A stretch of DNA of 64,000 nt from Marthasterias glacialis (Eukaryota > Echinodermata > Asteroidea > Forcipulatida > Asteriidae). Each line of letters starts with the position of its first letter. Within the stretch, counting starts at the first letter, position 1. The notes beneath the pieces were generated by a model. The model searched no databases. It saw only the letters and a program-made list of their open reading frames with translations, and was not told where the DNA came from. The stretch spans positions 12,360,174 to 12,424,173 of the forward strand of contig OU452223.1 of the NCBI GenBank assembly GCA_911728455.2, given 5' to 3'. The translations under genes were made by a program, and so were the position numbers. Below are positions 35,086 through 47,798 of this stretch, piece after piece.

Positions 35086-37925
35086 CTATGGATTTTTCCC
35101 TTATGACTCGGGAAAGTACCGATAATACAATACTTAACACACATCGGTAAAACAAAAATAATAATGTTAAGCCAGTTGCATGCAAAGGTACGAGAAAGTG
35201 CAGGCAACCATGATGACACGGTCATCTTTAGACGATGTCTCCTCAAAAACTCGGCAGCTATTTCATGAAAATTTCTCAGATTGTGTTATTTATTTTAATG
35301 TACTGCTCTGTTAACCAAATTTTCACCAACGAGGTGGAAACCAACCAGTCAACGGTTACCCCATAGATCTCACAGTCCCAAGTCTCTTTGCAATATTATA
35401 ATAATCCTACCCTAGCTAAAATGGTAATCAAGTCTACAAGCATTATGACATTAAAAAAAACCCAAGATAACAGTCATTTATTTCAAACAAAGCGTTTAAA
35501 AGAATAGCCAAAAGGTAAAAATTGTTTCATATTCTTCTACTGCTATTTTGCAAGCAATAGCATTTGCATAATATGCACATTCATAATGAAAACAAAATAC
35601 AATTTTGATCATGTCAACACATCCCCAGCCACTGCTTTTAGTTAGAAGAAAGATATGAATCAAAATTTACATTTTAGAGATAATTAACAAAAGAACAAAC
35701 TCAAACTCACCCAAGTTGACGCTTCAGCATTGACATGAATTCATGAATCCATCGGTCCAAAAGATGCGCTAAAATGCTGAAATTCAATCAATTGTCAACC
35801 CTAAAAAAGGTATGTTAGCTTTGATTTTTCCATTACGGTTCCGCTAAAACGCCCGGTCGTTACACAAAATACTGGTTGGATTGTTTGCGTGACTCGAATA
35901 ATATTTTATGTTCACATGTCCCCCCCACACACACGCATGACAAACATTATTGACGACGAAACACGAACTCACCGCGGAATGGAGACCCAATCTCTCTTCG
36001 AGCATTCACGCTGATTAGTGTAAGTATCGTGTGACGTGATTTGATAGTTCCAACCAGTGTACTCGGACAGGTAAACACGTGTATTAAACTACACCACCAT
36101 TGTTTGATTAACATTATTGTCCAAGTACGAAATGGGTTTCATTGAGGAGAGGAAATATTTGTTTGTAGCGAGGCTGGTTGTCATAGCAACAACGAAACGC
36201 TGTTCACCTTATTATTTTAACACCTTTTTACATTTTTTTCTGTTATAAAATGGGCTGAACTGGGAGCTTGGATGAAACAAACGAAAGGAAAGAATTATTT
36301 TATGGAAAGGAGAAGATGAGCTTTGGAAAACCTAAGAAACTCGGCCAAACTGCCCCGACGGACGGACAGACAGCACATCCGCCCAACCCCTCGACAAACA
36401 GACATATAAATGATTCTCTTTCAGTGAAGGAACGAAGTAAAAGACACTTGTATCTAGCCATCCAGCGTAACAACATAATCCAGTAGTCAAACAAATGACA
36501 TAACATTAGTCCTTCGCGGAGAGTAGTGCGGATAAACAAATCAATATTGTCCTTTTGAAAAATAAATATTATGGGAGCCACTCTCATATATAAAGAAAGG
36601 TTTTTATTTATTTATATGTATATATATGTGTATATTACCGAAGAGCTGCTCCGTAATTGGCATAAACAGCTGATATCATAAATTCCATATACTTTATGAC
36701 CATTTCTTATTGCCAGTAGCAAGGGGAAATGGGGCACAGATATTTGTAGAGGAGGCAATTTCAGTTATAACTTCTGATTATAGCAAACTTCGTGGTGTCC
36801 ACAGGCTGACAGGGGGGGGGGGGGAGCAGGGGGAAAGATGTTCAACAGGCGGGCAGCTGCACCCCTTTGCCACCGGCTAAAGCCACTGCTTATTGCTTCA
36901 ATTACACATTCATTTTGAGTTGAGTGACTGTCAAACTACACAGCTCGAACTCTGGTCCCAATTTCTAACAATGAGCCATGGATCGGTGTTTACCATAATC
37001 AGTAATTTCCACACATTAGTGAGCGTATATCATTGGTTAGCAAGAAATTTGAGCTAAGGTGCGTTCTCAGAAAATGACATTTAGGCCTACCATGTATAAA
37101 TCTGGGCTAAATTTGTTAAAGTTGTTAAACACGTACATTTCTTAGCACATTTATTAGCTAAACAAACGACTACCATACAAGTCACAACAGTGTACAAACG
37201 CCTGTCATTTTGGCTGGTAACCTTCTTCTGCTAAGCGATGATAGTTTTCCGTGCTAAGCAGATGTGCTTACCAGCGTCATGATGCTGGGCTCACGTGCAT
37301 GGCGATCGCAAGCGAAGAATGCCATAAAAGCAACACTGGCAGACTGAGCTCATATATGCATGGTGGCTTCATTTTGACGTCATTATTATAAGAAACGAAC
37401 ACATTATTAGTATTATTAAGAACACTTTTCATTACAGTTGGAAACTATTTAAGGGAGTATAATGCAGGAGTACGCCTCATTCCTCTGACGTCACACCTCG
37501 AGGCTCGTGAAAGATGCCTCGGGCACCGACCTTTCATTTCCGAAATCATCGGAGATGTACCTTTGACCTTTTGGTTGGTGTCTCATGTGGTCATTGTATG
37601 TTGAGGGTTTATCATGGATACCAACTGTCTCAAAATGATACATTTTGTTTTACGCGTGCATGAGTGTCTGAGTAATGTACAGTCACCCACCGAAACCAGT
37701 GACCTATCATGCCGAAGTCCATGTCTTTACCCTGAAGTATAAAGAGACACATGGGGGTCCGGGTCGCAGATCGACTGTATACACAGAGTCACAGCATCAA
37801 GAGGGCGCCCTTTAACCGTCTTCGTTGACGCCTTTCTAAATACCAGTCTCACTCTGATATATTTAGATATTCAATACGACATGGACACAATTTTAAGGGT
37901 ATGTAGACGTTATCAATGTTGAGAA

Positions 37926-39527
37926 TTATTTCATTTGCGGTAAGAAAATATTAATTTTGGCTTTGCTCTCTCCGTCTGATTCAATCTTAACTTTACCCTT
38001 CACTAAACCACTAATACTACTTGCGCCTTTCGTGCGATAGCTCATCGACCATTGGTCGGAGTCATCATCCATATTCATGAGTTCGTCCTCGTCCTCGGAT
38101 AAGATACTAACCGGCGAGTTAGCCGGAGGTCTCATCGGGTGAATGATGTTAATGTACTCAGCGAATGCAACTCTGTGGTGACTTGGTTCTAGGGAATCCC
38201 ACTTGTCCGTCTCACCGTTGGCGGGGTTGGTGCCTGAGCCAGAGTGCCGTGCAGGACGAGACGACCGTCGGTGTTCTCTACCCTTCCCCGTGGTGCACGT
38301 CCGGCAGTGCTGGTTTCGCTCCTTTTGACGGTTCTGCTGCAAGAGTAGTGCTGCAGTGCTCCGCGGTGTACACCTCTCCCCAGAATCACTAGAACGACTA
38401 CCGGTACTCCAGCAATCACTGCACGATTCAGAGAGACGAGAAGACATGGCGCCGCCGTCGTCAAGGCTCTCCAGGGAGAGATTGTTGACGCGTGTCTGCA
38501 TATCGTGACGCGGTGGCGAAAGCCTCCGACTGATCCTGTCGATGACCCGTCGGTCGTGGTCCCTCCATGTTCGACCCTGGGAGGTGATTTCACTGGATAC
38601 TGCGCCCCTTCCTTGGCACTGGTGATGCTGCGAGTACAAAGCCTGCAGCCTGAGTTTGTGCTCTCTGTTTCTGCTTGAAACAAGCGGTGGTTCACATCCA
38701 ACCACATCGCATCTCTCGTAGGTGTAGTTTGAAGCCTTCGAGGTTGTCTTTTGTGGACGGGAACTGCTATGAGTTGGCATGTTCATGTCATTCCCGCCAT
38801 CACCTTCTGGTCCGATGGTAGTGGTAAGTTCTTGGCAGCGGTCAGTATTTTTAGTTTCCAGGATCTTGCGTTTCTCAGTCTCAGATTTACTTTTCAGCAT
38901 TTGCATAATCTGAGTCATACTTAACTTATCTGGATCGGGTCCTGAGGCTTCCCTACTCCGTCTACCTTTGGCACTGTTTTCCTGGGATTCACGATGGTAC
39001 TTTAAGTCAAGTTCCCCCGGCGTTGGTCGGGACAGCAGTCTCATAAAGCCCGTTCTCATGTCCACCTTGGACTTGGTCAGAAATGAGGACCGTGATTTCG
39101 CTGCTGCACTTGAAGACAGAAAAGCAGACCTGCTCTTCAGAATGTCACTTGGGGGAACAGGCTTTCCAAATGTCCAAGCCGAATGGGACTTTGATATGTT
39201 TTCTCGTAGAAAGGAGACCTTCGAGGTGTCAGTTGAAGATGGCATAATTTTATTCCCAGGTGACTCCAGCGAGATTTGCGGTGTCCCCACTGGGTTCAGG
39301 TTACCCTGGAAGCTTCGACGAGTGACGGCCAACACGGGGCAATACCGCTTCTCGGGGCTGCCCGGTGCTGGTCGTGGTTGATGCCCGTTGCCTGTCGTGT
39401 TGTTGGACTCCGGATTATTGGCTCCACTTGACGAGTTGGTGGTTGTGGGCCATGAGTTGTTAACCGGAAGTCCGGTGACGTAAATTGATGCATCCTGGGG
39501 ATTCTTGATCATAAAGCAGGCCGCCAT
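37926..39527 (-). CDS. Orphan gene C: 533-aa Ser/Arg-rich, probably disordered protein, single coding exon
   Basis: The ORF runs from ATG 39527 to TAA at 37926. I place the start at MAACFMIKN: the context CAAGATGGCGGC is a perfect TISU/YY1-type initiator, and the frame upstream has no other ATG. I recognise no family. The protein is Ser/Arg/Thr/Asn-rich. It has an SRSAFLSSSAAAKSRSSFL segment near residues 130-148, Arg/His/Cys-rich low complexity in the second half (CRTCTTGKGREHRRSSR), an acidic patch SEDEDELMNMDDDSD near 473-487 and a basic, hydrophobic end (KAKINIFLPQMK). No signal peptide or membrane helix is seen. A splice acceptor-like TTTTGCTGCAG lies 15 bases upstream, so a 5' UTR intron is an alternative to a very short 5' UTR. 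CpG content is high against its surroundings. Coding status rests on length. Confidence 0.8.
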   Translation of the reverse strand: MAACFMIKNPQDASIYVTGLPVNNSWPTTTNSSSGANNPESNNTTGNGHQPRPAPGSPEKRYCPVLAVTRRSFQGNLNPVGTPQISLESPGNKIMPSSTDTSKVSFLRENISKSHSAWTFGKPVPPSDILKSRSAFLSSSAAAKSRSSFLTKSKVDMRTGFMRLLSRPTPGELDLKYHRESQENSAKGRRSREASGPDPDKLSMTQIMQMLKSKSETEKRKILETKNTDRCQELTTTIGPEGDGGNDMNMPTHSSSRPQKTTSKASNYTYERCDVVGCEPPLVSSRNREHKLRLQALYSQHHQCQGRGAVSSEITSQGRTWRDHDRRVIDRISRRLSPPRHDMQTRVNNLSLESLDDGGAMSSRLSESCSDCWSTGSRSSDSGERCTPRSTAALLLQQNRQKERNQHCRTCTTGKGREHRRSSRPARHSGSGTNPANGETDKWDSLEPSHHRVAFAEYINIIHPMRPPANSPVSILSEDEDELMNMDDDSDQWSMSYRTKGASSISGLVKGKVKIESDGESKAKINIFLPQMK

Positions 39528-39531
39528 CTTG
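39520..39531 (-). promoter_or_regulatory. TISU / YY1-like initiator at the gene C start
   Basis: Minus strand CAAGATGGCGGC fits the consensus SAASATGGCGGC exactly. In known animal genes this element joins a transcription start to a start codon after a very short leader. Confidence 0.55.
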
Positions 39532-40737
39532 ACATCTTGCAGCTGCAGCAAAATAAAACGAACACATGCTAATGAAAACACAATTAATCTCTTTTTTTAA
39601 ATTTAAAATAACCGTGTCAATATAGTTTAGCAGCGCGTTCATAAACGTGTTTCTCGCTGCCGATTTCGAGATCTCGCGAAGAACCGTGCTTTGAATTATG
39701 CAGTTGAGCTTACCATTTGAAAAAGTAAACAGTTCAGTGGTGGGGCGGGGGGGAGCGCCGATCCATCTTGTGACATCAGTCTTTTAATTCCATCCATGCC
39801 CTTCGTTATCGTAACCTCATCTCGAATAGAGTAGTTATATGCCCTTTGCACTGAAATATGTGTGCCGAGCAATAACATGGGTTACCAGCCTGAATATATG
39901 TTTGTGAGTGTATGATTTGAAACCAAAACTGTTTGTGACTGGTACTCCGCCAATACCAAAACGATTTGTTGGGCAGATCTCTCTGACGTTCGGCCCGGTG
40001 TAATTTCCAAGACTCCTTACACATTGCACTTTAGTGAAGCTCGTGTATACAAGGTTCTCGCCTCGTACATGGCGACTTTCTCCAACTAACGCAATTAATT
40101 GCAAACGAACTCGAGTAAGCCGTGCTTTTGTATCCGTTGTAAACCGATACAGCACGCGACACTAACCGAAGAACACAAACAACACAAAAATCACTTTAGA
40201 ATGTTTTCTGACGATGGCGGAACTTCCTCCTCATTGTGCAAATCCGTAGAATCCAAGGTAAAGTGGCCGTGAACCGTTACGGCGTGTAATTCAGTATTGC
40301 CAACCTATATCGCGTAACAAGCAAACAACCTTTTCATGTACGTTTGACAAACCGGACAGATCATCAAGGTCAACTTCTAATACTTCGAAAACTGGATTTA
40401 AAATGAGGTATATGATCAACGGAAGAAACTTGCAAAGAAAATGAAAAAGAAATAAGTAGACTTTACTCTACGAATCCCAATCAGGTTTAAAGAGTATATT
40501 AACGTAGAACTAGACGTTTCAAGATAATGCTCGTAGCTATTCGAATGACGCTATTCGCCCACGATATATTCCTATATAGGGAGCGGAATGAGCGCAAACT
40601 CGTTAGAGACAAAAAAACTAATTGGCAATTATCAAAACATTTTGATTAGTCCAATCTGAATGCTCACTACTTAAAAAATATGTCATACCAGTTTCAAGTT
40701 GAAGAAGTAGAATTTGAAGACCACATAAGCCATCGTT

Positions 40738-40768
40738 GGTTATTTCAATAGCTGCAATCGAATTAAGG
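40738..40768. repeat. Diverged copy of the TTGATTGC palindrome
   Basis: GGTTATTTCAATAGCTGCAA followed by TCGAATTAAGG keeps the arm structure of the 5908 palindrome with several mismatches. Confidence 0.45.
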
Positions 40769-41779
40769 CCAGTACAAACGTGAACGAAAAACCCCTGCCG
40801 GACCAGGCATCCACCGTTTGCCGTTGTATATTCACTGAATAAATTACCACCAATGTAGACATAATGTTCACAGGTTGATTGTAATGTGTGTTTATTGAAA
40901 ACTAGAGGATGGAAATTAATTTACTTTTCACCACAAACCACAATGTCACTCTCTTTAAAACGTGAAGACAACCAACAAGCCCCCGTCACGAGAGCGTTTG
41001 GTACCATCGCAACCTAACCGAGCTTACCTGTGCACCGTAAGCCAGCACACTCACTGGGAGTCGATTCGGCTTCTCCATGGTAACTCGCATCTTCTGGTTA
41101 TTGAGACACACAACCCGCCGTGGATTACATGTATTTCTTTAAAAAGAAACGGCGTCCTTTGGGGGAGATTGAGGCCAGAGATGACAACAGTACCTTGAAG
41201 ATGTTTCAGCTCACTGTGAATGTTAGGAATGGCTGATTGTTCCCATTGCGCACTCCCAAGGTTCCTATAAGTTGATCTACTCTGGTTATTTATTATTAAC
41301 GATTAAACTAAGGTGCGTATTCTCCACCCGCTCACTTCATCAAGTTTTAAAGACAGGCGATTGTGTCATCTATTGAGAGTTAAATATCACTGTGTACGAG
41401 AATAGGTACGGATCGAATGCAACCATGCCCACACGAAGGGGGGGGGGGGTTAGGGATGGCTCCAATGCGCATGCGCCAATGCTGTCACTATTTCCCCTTG
41501 TCCTGACGGGTTTGTACACAACCATAGTTATGGTTCTTCAAAACACAAGAGAAGTTTACTGATTATTCAAGTGGGAAGTAAGTCATTCCAAAATGGTTAA
41601 AAAACAGATACAGCAAGAAAGATGAATCGACAAATAGAAGGCATGGCTGAAAGATCAAACAACGTGAAAAAGAAACACGAACAGTCCAGTTTTGAATCTT
41701 CAGGTGATGCTCAGTACAATGAAGGGTCATTGATGGCCTTTTCTTTCCACCGAAAGATACACAAATAATTGCAAAGCAA

Positions 41780-41915
41780 GACTTGGGTAAGTATCAAGAT
41801 TTGGGCAAGTAACGAGATTTGGGCAAGTATCAAGATGTGGGCAAGTATCAAGATTTGGGCAAGTATCAAGATTTGGGCAAGTATCAAGATGTGTGCAAGT
41901 ATCAAGATTTGGGCA
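41780..41915. repeat. 18-bp minisatellite
   Basis: Seven to eight copies of AAGTATCAAGATTTGGGC with point changes (CAAGATGTGGGC, AACGAGATTTGGGC). The unit is a multiple of three, so open frames (KIWASIKIWASI-like) arise on both strands by construction. Confidence 0.92.
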
Positions 41916-42111
41916 ATTATGTTCCTGTGCAATTCAACCAGACAAAGGGAGCATGATCATCAAGCTTCCACAGATTTGTTCAGTAAAGAAAAACACAATA
42001 CTCTGACCTTGGGTCAAACTTGTTTCAGACGAGCCAAAAATAATGCCATGTGAATAACACTTGTGACATATCCCTCACGGATTTTAATCAACAAATATAT
42101 TTATAGACAGA

Positions 42112-42276
42112 ATGCTTTGTCAAACAGCTCTCCGTCTGCCACATTTTGTTGGCAATCTTCCAGAAGATGGTGACCAGAAAGCTACCACCATCAGAGAGCA
42201 AACTGAAAAAGATTGGGAGTTATACAGCAGTTTTCTACAACCCCAAAAGCCTACAAAACGGTCGTTCCTGTATTGA
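42112..42276 (+). other. Possible 54-aa open frame or terminal exon
   Basis: ATG at 42112 to TGA at 42276 encodes MLCQTALRLPHFVGNLPEDG and 34 further residues of balanced, non-repetitive composition (EQTEKDWELYSSFLQ). A TTTATAG acceptor-like site lies just upstream. I recognise no family and found no partner exon. It may be a chance ORF, a retro-fragment or a last exon. Confidence 0.2.
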
Positions 42277-42764
42277 ACACTGTGTGTGAAAATCCAATAA
42301 TATAGGCAGCTGATGCATCACGGGTGTCAAGACTGATGAGTGACCTCCCTGTAACCATAGCAACCGCATCTTTATCACCTGGAATAACAACTGTTATCTA
42401 CGTAAAAGGAAGCGCACAGGAGGAGCAAACCGCCTCAGGATGTTCTCCAATGGTGATGCTATCGGATAGAGAAACGCGTTATAACACCTTTTCGAAATCA
42501 AGGCTTCTGGGCTTGAGCTCCGGCTTATGCGCAATCAGTTTACTTTGAAAATGTGCGCGTTGTGCGCAGTACTTCCAACGGGCGTTCGGAGCCTAAACCG
42601 GAGCCAAAGCCCAAACCGTGGTTTCGAAAAGGGCCACATTGTCATTGCCGTTTTGTAAAGCATCAACATTATAATGGGGTATTTCGTGATTGCATTTGAG
42701 ACACATCAACGTGCAAAACTGTCATTGTTGTTTATTATTATTACTACTGCAATTTTTTAATGGC

Positions 42765-42810
42765 CTCACGCTTCGACCCTATAGCAGAGTCTTTCTCAAA
42801 GGCTAATTTG
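42765..42810 (+). repeat. Copy of the GTTTCGACCC interspersed repeat
   Basis: TGGCCTCACGCTTCGACCC then AGCAGAGTCTTTCTCAAAGG, closely matching the copies at 56521 and 59769. Confidence 0.7.
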
Positions 42811-44200
42811 ACAAAACAACACACACATACAAGAATACTGGAGTAACAGAAGCAGTCAAGTAGAAGGAAGAGAAGCAGAATGCAGTCAGAAAAAGCAAGG
42901 GATGAACGATGAAAAAGGAGACAAATATTATCAACAATAATTGTCAGTACAAGTGTATTATTTGTCCTTTTCCCGTTTTGCGTGCACTTTTTGTTGATCC
43001 AAGATATGAAATAATTCCAACTATATAAATATATTCTTAACCGCATGAATACGAAAACGGAAATCGTTTTAATAATTTTAATTGTAGTGTTTTGTCTTTG
43101 CTTTTAATTAGTTGTGAATCCCCCACCTGCGGCGTCACATTTTTGATTGAGATTATCGTTTGTAAAACCCTGTGGTCACCCGACTCATTTCCCGAAGGAA
43201 ACTGTCCTTTTGAAGCTTTGTAAAACTACACTCAAAAGATAAAAATGAGTGAGGTAGTATTTCAACCGATGCAAAACCGTACAGTTTCAAAAGCTGAATA
43301 GACCAATCTAGGAGCCATCTGCTTGCCTCAAGCCTCTTTGTAAATTATATTCATCAAAAACAGTCTTATCAATCTTCCTCCGTGACTGTGACTCTAAAGC
43401 CGGGTATATACCCATTATTTTACGGTTTTCCAATTCGCCATAAAATGTCCTGTTATGAACAACTAATTGTTCTTACACATTAATTGTTGTTACATATTTA
43501 TAGGACACATATTGCCCCAGCACTGTGTTCAACTTAGTTATAAATTGAATCTCGGGGAGAATGAACCATTTGGTGGTTCTGCTGCACAATGGGCCCATCA
43601 CTTCAAGAGGATAAAGAACCTCCAGTGTCCTTACAAACACTAGAGCAGGCTCGTCAAACCCAGATATAAGAACCATGAAATACTTGATGACGGTTGTCAA
43701 AGAACCAATCGATAACCACACTCCGAGACATTGGGATTTATACATGACGAACGGCGAAATTCTTGTATAAACTATCAAGTGGTAAAAAAAAACCAAAACG
43801 TACAAACAAAAACTGTATTCATTACAAAATAAACCCACCGGCACAAACATGTTTATTATTACATATACCGTCACATAAAACGCGGACGAACAAATTCTTC
43901 GAAATCAAAGTTGTTGGGAAAAATACATAATTAATTAGTTTGGTCTACCACCTGTCTTTTCCGCTAGGATCAAAAATATCTGGTTACGTAGCGTCTTTCC
44001 ATATTGATTGAAATATTCAAGGGATGGTATATCATTGTTTTTGGCAGAGAGTACCATTCAGTTCCATCTTCTATAGCCTCTGATAAACACATCATCCAAC
44101 CAACTCGTCAAAGCTACATCAAATACGGCGGTCACTTGAAAACGACGAAAATGCAGGTTAATGTTTTGTCACACTGGGGTTTCGCGCATTTCCACACGTG

Positions 44201-44230
44201 CATATTTTGATCGCTGCAATTGAAATTAAA
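44201..44230. repeat. Diverged copy of the TTGATTGC palindrome
   Basis: CATATTTTGATCGCTGCAAT followed by TGAAATTAAA. The sequence after it (GATTGGTACTGGTATGAGCC near 44317) resembles that after the copy at 23735, so the palindrome may be one end of a longer repeat. Confidence 0.5.
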
Positions 44231-45614
44231 GCAATTGTCCAGAGATCTTTAAGGTCTTCAACAACCATTCCCTCGACTTGGACATTATGTCAGATGGAAA
44301 CACTTCAGTGTGGACGATTGGTACTGGTATGAGCCTTATAATCAGTGAGCTTTCAGATTGATCCGATTTTCAACCGAAAATTATACCAACATTCTATAAC
44401 TTTGTCTATAAATATACCCTGGACGATCGCCGGAAAAAAAATAAACTGGCATTTACACCAATTGTCCAAAGAAAAAGTTTCTTATGAAGTGTGGTGGCAT
44501 AACTAGACGTTTTCATTGAGGTGGGGGAGGGGGAGAGAAGAAATAATTCGGGACTGTATACTTTACGAAGAGAAGCCATTTTGCATTTTGCTGTTAATTA
44601 TTATATTAATTGGTGTACGTACTGAGTCCATTTTACACACAGTCTTAATTTACGGGTTCGTGAACAAAACATCTTTAAATCGCGAAAACCAAGCAGGTCA
44701 TATAGTTAATTTTTCTTCCATCGACTTTTGGGGAAAAGATGGAGGGGCAAGGGTTCTAAGCAGGGTGCAGAAGGGGGGACAGGGGGGCTCAAGCCCACCT
44801 CGCCCCCTTGTTGCGCCACTGATGAAATGCAATAACAAAATTTTCAACATAGTGTGGTCTAAATCTGATCTGTCTCTTCATAGTTTGCAAGGGGAGAAAA
44901 ATTGGCATTACTTTAAGAACACAATTACACACATAAAACCTTTACACGGCCCACAATACATTTTAAATATTTGTGTCTTTTCAACTAAAGAATTGTAGCG
45001 GATGTTCCTTGAATCTATTTCATATACAACTAGTTGTTGTTAGGAGGGTGGGGTTGGGAGGGGGGGGGGGGTTATGGGGTGGAGATTTTTGAAAGGTACA
45101 ATTGCTCATTAAAATTGTGTGCATGAATTGTTTTCAGCTTACCCCATGGTGGTCTGTGCCCGGGCAATTCTTGTACAATGAATGATTATGCAGTGTACAC
45201 AAATGTATCCTATTTTTTTTTTTTTATGGTGAACTTTGTATTCTACCTCGTTGGTTACATTTTTAACAATGCTCCTTGCTTTTTTTTTAGGTCAACGCAT
45301 CAAGCTCACGGTTGAATCGCAAACTAAATCAAATATGCTTTACCTTAATTAGATGTGGAATTCACTGTTTAAATATTCATGTTAAAAAAGAAGGACAAAA
45401 AGACAAATCATTCAATGACAACCTCCACTCCAAAAATACAACAGCACTTGGACAATACATGCATGGTAAAATCAAGCTGTCAGAACGAACATTGTGTTTC
45501 AACTTTAGAGTTTTCCATTTTAGTGACTTTTAGGACTATAAAATGCATGGTAGGATTACATTCAAGTATAACCATGTAAATAATCTCCGTGATGAGCTGT
45601 GGTCTGCAAGAATC

Positions 45615-45845
45615 GGTGGTGTAACAACTCGACGTTTCAATCAGTTTGCTCTGATTGTCTTCATCAGAAGATTGTTGAACATAACTTAACAGTATGGTAA
45701 CAATCATGGAAATAATCTCCGCGTTGAGAAGTGATGGAGAAAAAAAACCCGGTGGTGTATACAAAGTCGACGTTTCAATAATTCTGCCTTGACTGTCTTC
45801 GTCATAGAAGGTTGTCGAACATAACCATAATAACATGTTCAGTTT
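45615..45845. repeat. Tandem duplication of about 130 bp
   Basis: Two adjacent diverged units each contain GGTGGTGTA...CGACGTTTCAAT, a TGTCTTC block and a GAAC-ATAAC end, starting near 45615 and 45748. A single related copy (GTAACAACTCGACGTTTCGA) occurs near 58360. Confidence 0.65.
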
Positions 45846-47798
45846 CATGTTTGCCAAGTTTCGAATGTCACAAATCTCATCGCTACAGCCTTTTTTAATT
45901 TGAAACCAGATGACTGTCACTTGTTCTTCCAGTCAAATTACTCAACAAACCTTCAATTTATCCCCAAGTCTGCATTCCCTTTTAAGTTAAACGTTCCGAA
46001 GATAGTCTTCGCTACTTACCTGTAGTTCTTAAACATCGCCACGGGTCTGTCGTTCACAGTTACTGGACGAGTAAAACAACTCCCACTGCCAGAGGTTTGC
46101 AAAGTATGTTTGAAAACATATTGATTAATTGCTCCTTAGTCTTTTGAAGTGGTCCACGGCGTCCGAATCTTTATTTACCGATGGCTTAACTTATTAGTAT
46201 TTTACCCTTCCCCATAATAATATAGAGGCCCATCGTTGAACCACGGGGGCTGAGCGCTGTGTGCCTAACAACCGTAGGGCAAGCAAGAATTTCTGGGTAC
46301 AGCAAACAGGTGACAATGCACTCTGTCGACGTGGGGGTGTTGTAAACTGACGGTATATTGCTGACGACTTGGCAACCGTGGCTCGCTTAAGTTGTGCTGA
46401 TGGTGAGGGTTGGGTTTTATTTTTTCGGATTAATGAGGGATGTGTCTTCATCTGGCTATCTTGTTTGCTACCCGACCTCTATTGATCATTGGTGGTAATA
46501 AGAGCGTGATTGGCAACAAGAAAAGGTCGGGTGAAGTAAAGGGGGTCATTAGATTGCGTAAGGAATGTTGAGAAGAATGAAATGTGTCATGTACTTTAGA
46601 CTACTGGTTCTGCCTTTTACTCTACAGACACCCCCCAAAATCACGCAATTATAGGTCGGTGTGGATCACGAGTGGATAGTAAAATGGGCTTCACATGTAC
46701 TCGTTTGGCCAGTCTGAAGTATATACCTTACATATACATAGACCAATCGATTAGCTTGCAAATCAGGAGTCCGTGGGTTGCTTCATGTTTGTTTTCTATC
46801 GAGCGACCGTTGCTTACTAGTCCATCAACCGAGCACTGAAAGTCTGAGACCAAGACGTGGAAGCAAGTACATGTAGTTGCATGACTAGGTTGTGGTGGGG
46901 GATGGGCTTGGCTGGTAGGGGTACCGAGTGGGAGATCAACGACCATGATTTCAAGATGTTCACTGCTACACCATCGAGAGTTCCAGACTCAGTTACAAAA
47001 TGTTTAGGAAACAATAAGCTCTTTTTATTTGATTTTTGTGTGTTACTTAGAAAATAATACAAAGAATATTATAGATATTGCACAACAAGCTAAACATCAT
47101 TTGCGATTACGTTGTTTGAAACATCGGCCCTTCCATTTCGTCAGTCTTTTAACTTTTTAAAAAGAACTATCATATGAACTGCTTTGACATAGAAATAGGC
47201 TGGTGCCCATGCAGCTTTGTCAACATCTTTTTACATGTAACATGTATAAATTATTATCAGACAAAGGTATTTAACATAGGCTTTATTAAGCATTTTTTTA
47301 AACAATCTCATGGACGGTTGGGGGCGCCATATAGGCTGATACATTTCGCAGGATGATTGGCGCTGTTTAATTCTACATAGAGTTTCCAAAATCACATAAT
47401 TATTACCAATTATGTACAATCCTTAAAAGCAGTTTGGAAGAAGCATTATAGAATAAAGATAGATTATAAATTCTAAATTATGTGTAAAAACTGGTACACT
47501 GTCAAATATTCATGAAAATATAGATTTAATAGAAAATATGATATATCATTATTAATTGTTTTAGCAGACATCTTGGAACTAAATTCCAAATTGGAACTAG
47601 AATTAATTCATACATTTTTATATATATAATTTCTACATTATTCAGAAATATGATTATTGTTGAAAAGCACAAGGAATATTGGTTGCAATACTGATTGCAA
47701 TTCTTGAACTTCCAATCGCAATCAATGACCTTTCTGGCTTCATTGCTTCTTTTAAGAAATGAATTTAAAATAATGATTGCAGTTTTTGTGAGAGATTA

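Larger units (their letters stand above)
31770..37925. other. Gene-free spacer between genes B and C
   Basis: No coding exon is supported. The stretch contains the 32011 MITE, a block at 33150-33390 resembling dispersed repeats (GCTCTGCTTACCGT-type), a C-run plus CA-run near 34709, a tRNA-like fragment near 35059 and AT-rich unique sequence. The 3' end of gene C and any poly(A) signal fall at its right side. Confidence 0.55.

Noticed and set aside
41769-42053. Open frames of KIWASI-type repeats, or a CRISPR-like array
   Set aside because: An 18-bp minisatellite in animal DNA. The units are contiguous with no unique spacers, so it is not a CRISPR array and not a gene.
44516-44998. 160-codon plus-strand frame
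   Set aside because: It crosses a dispersed repeat (GGGGGCTCAAGCCC... TTGCGCCACTGATG type), is of mixed AT-rich composition and has no recognisable motif or splice context.
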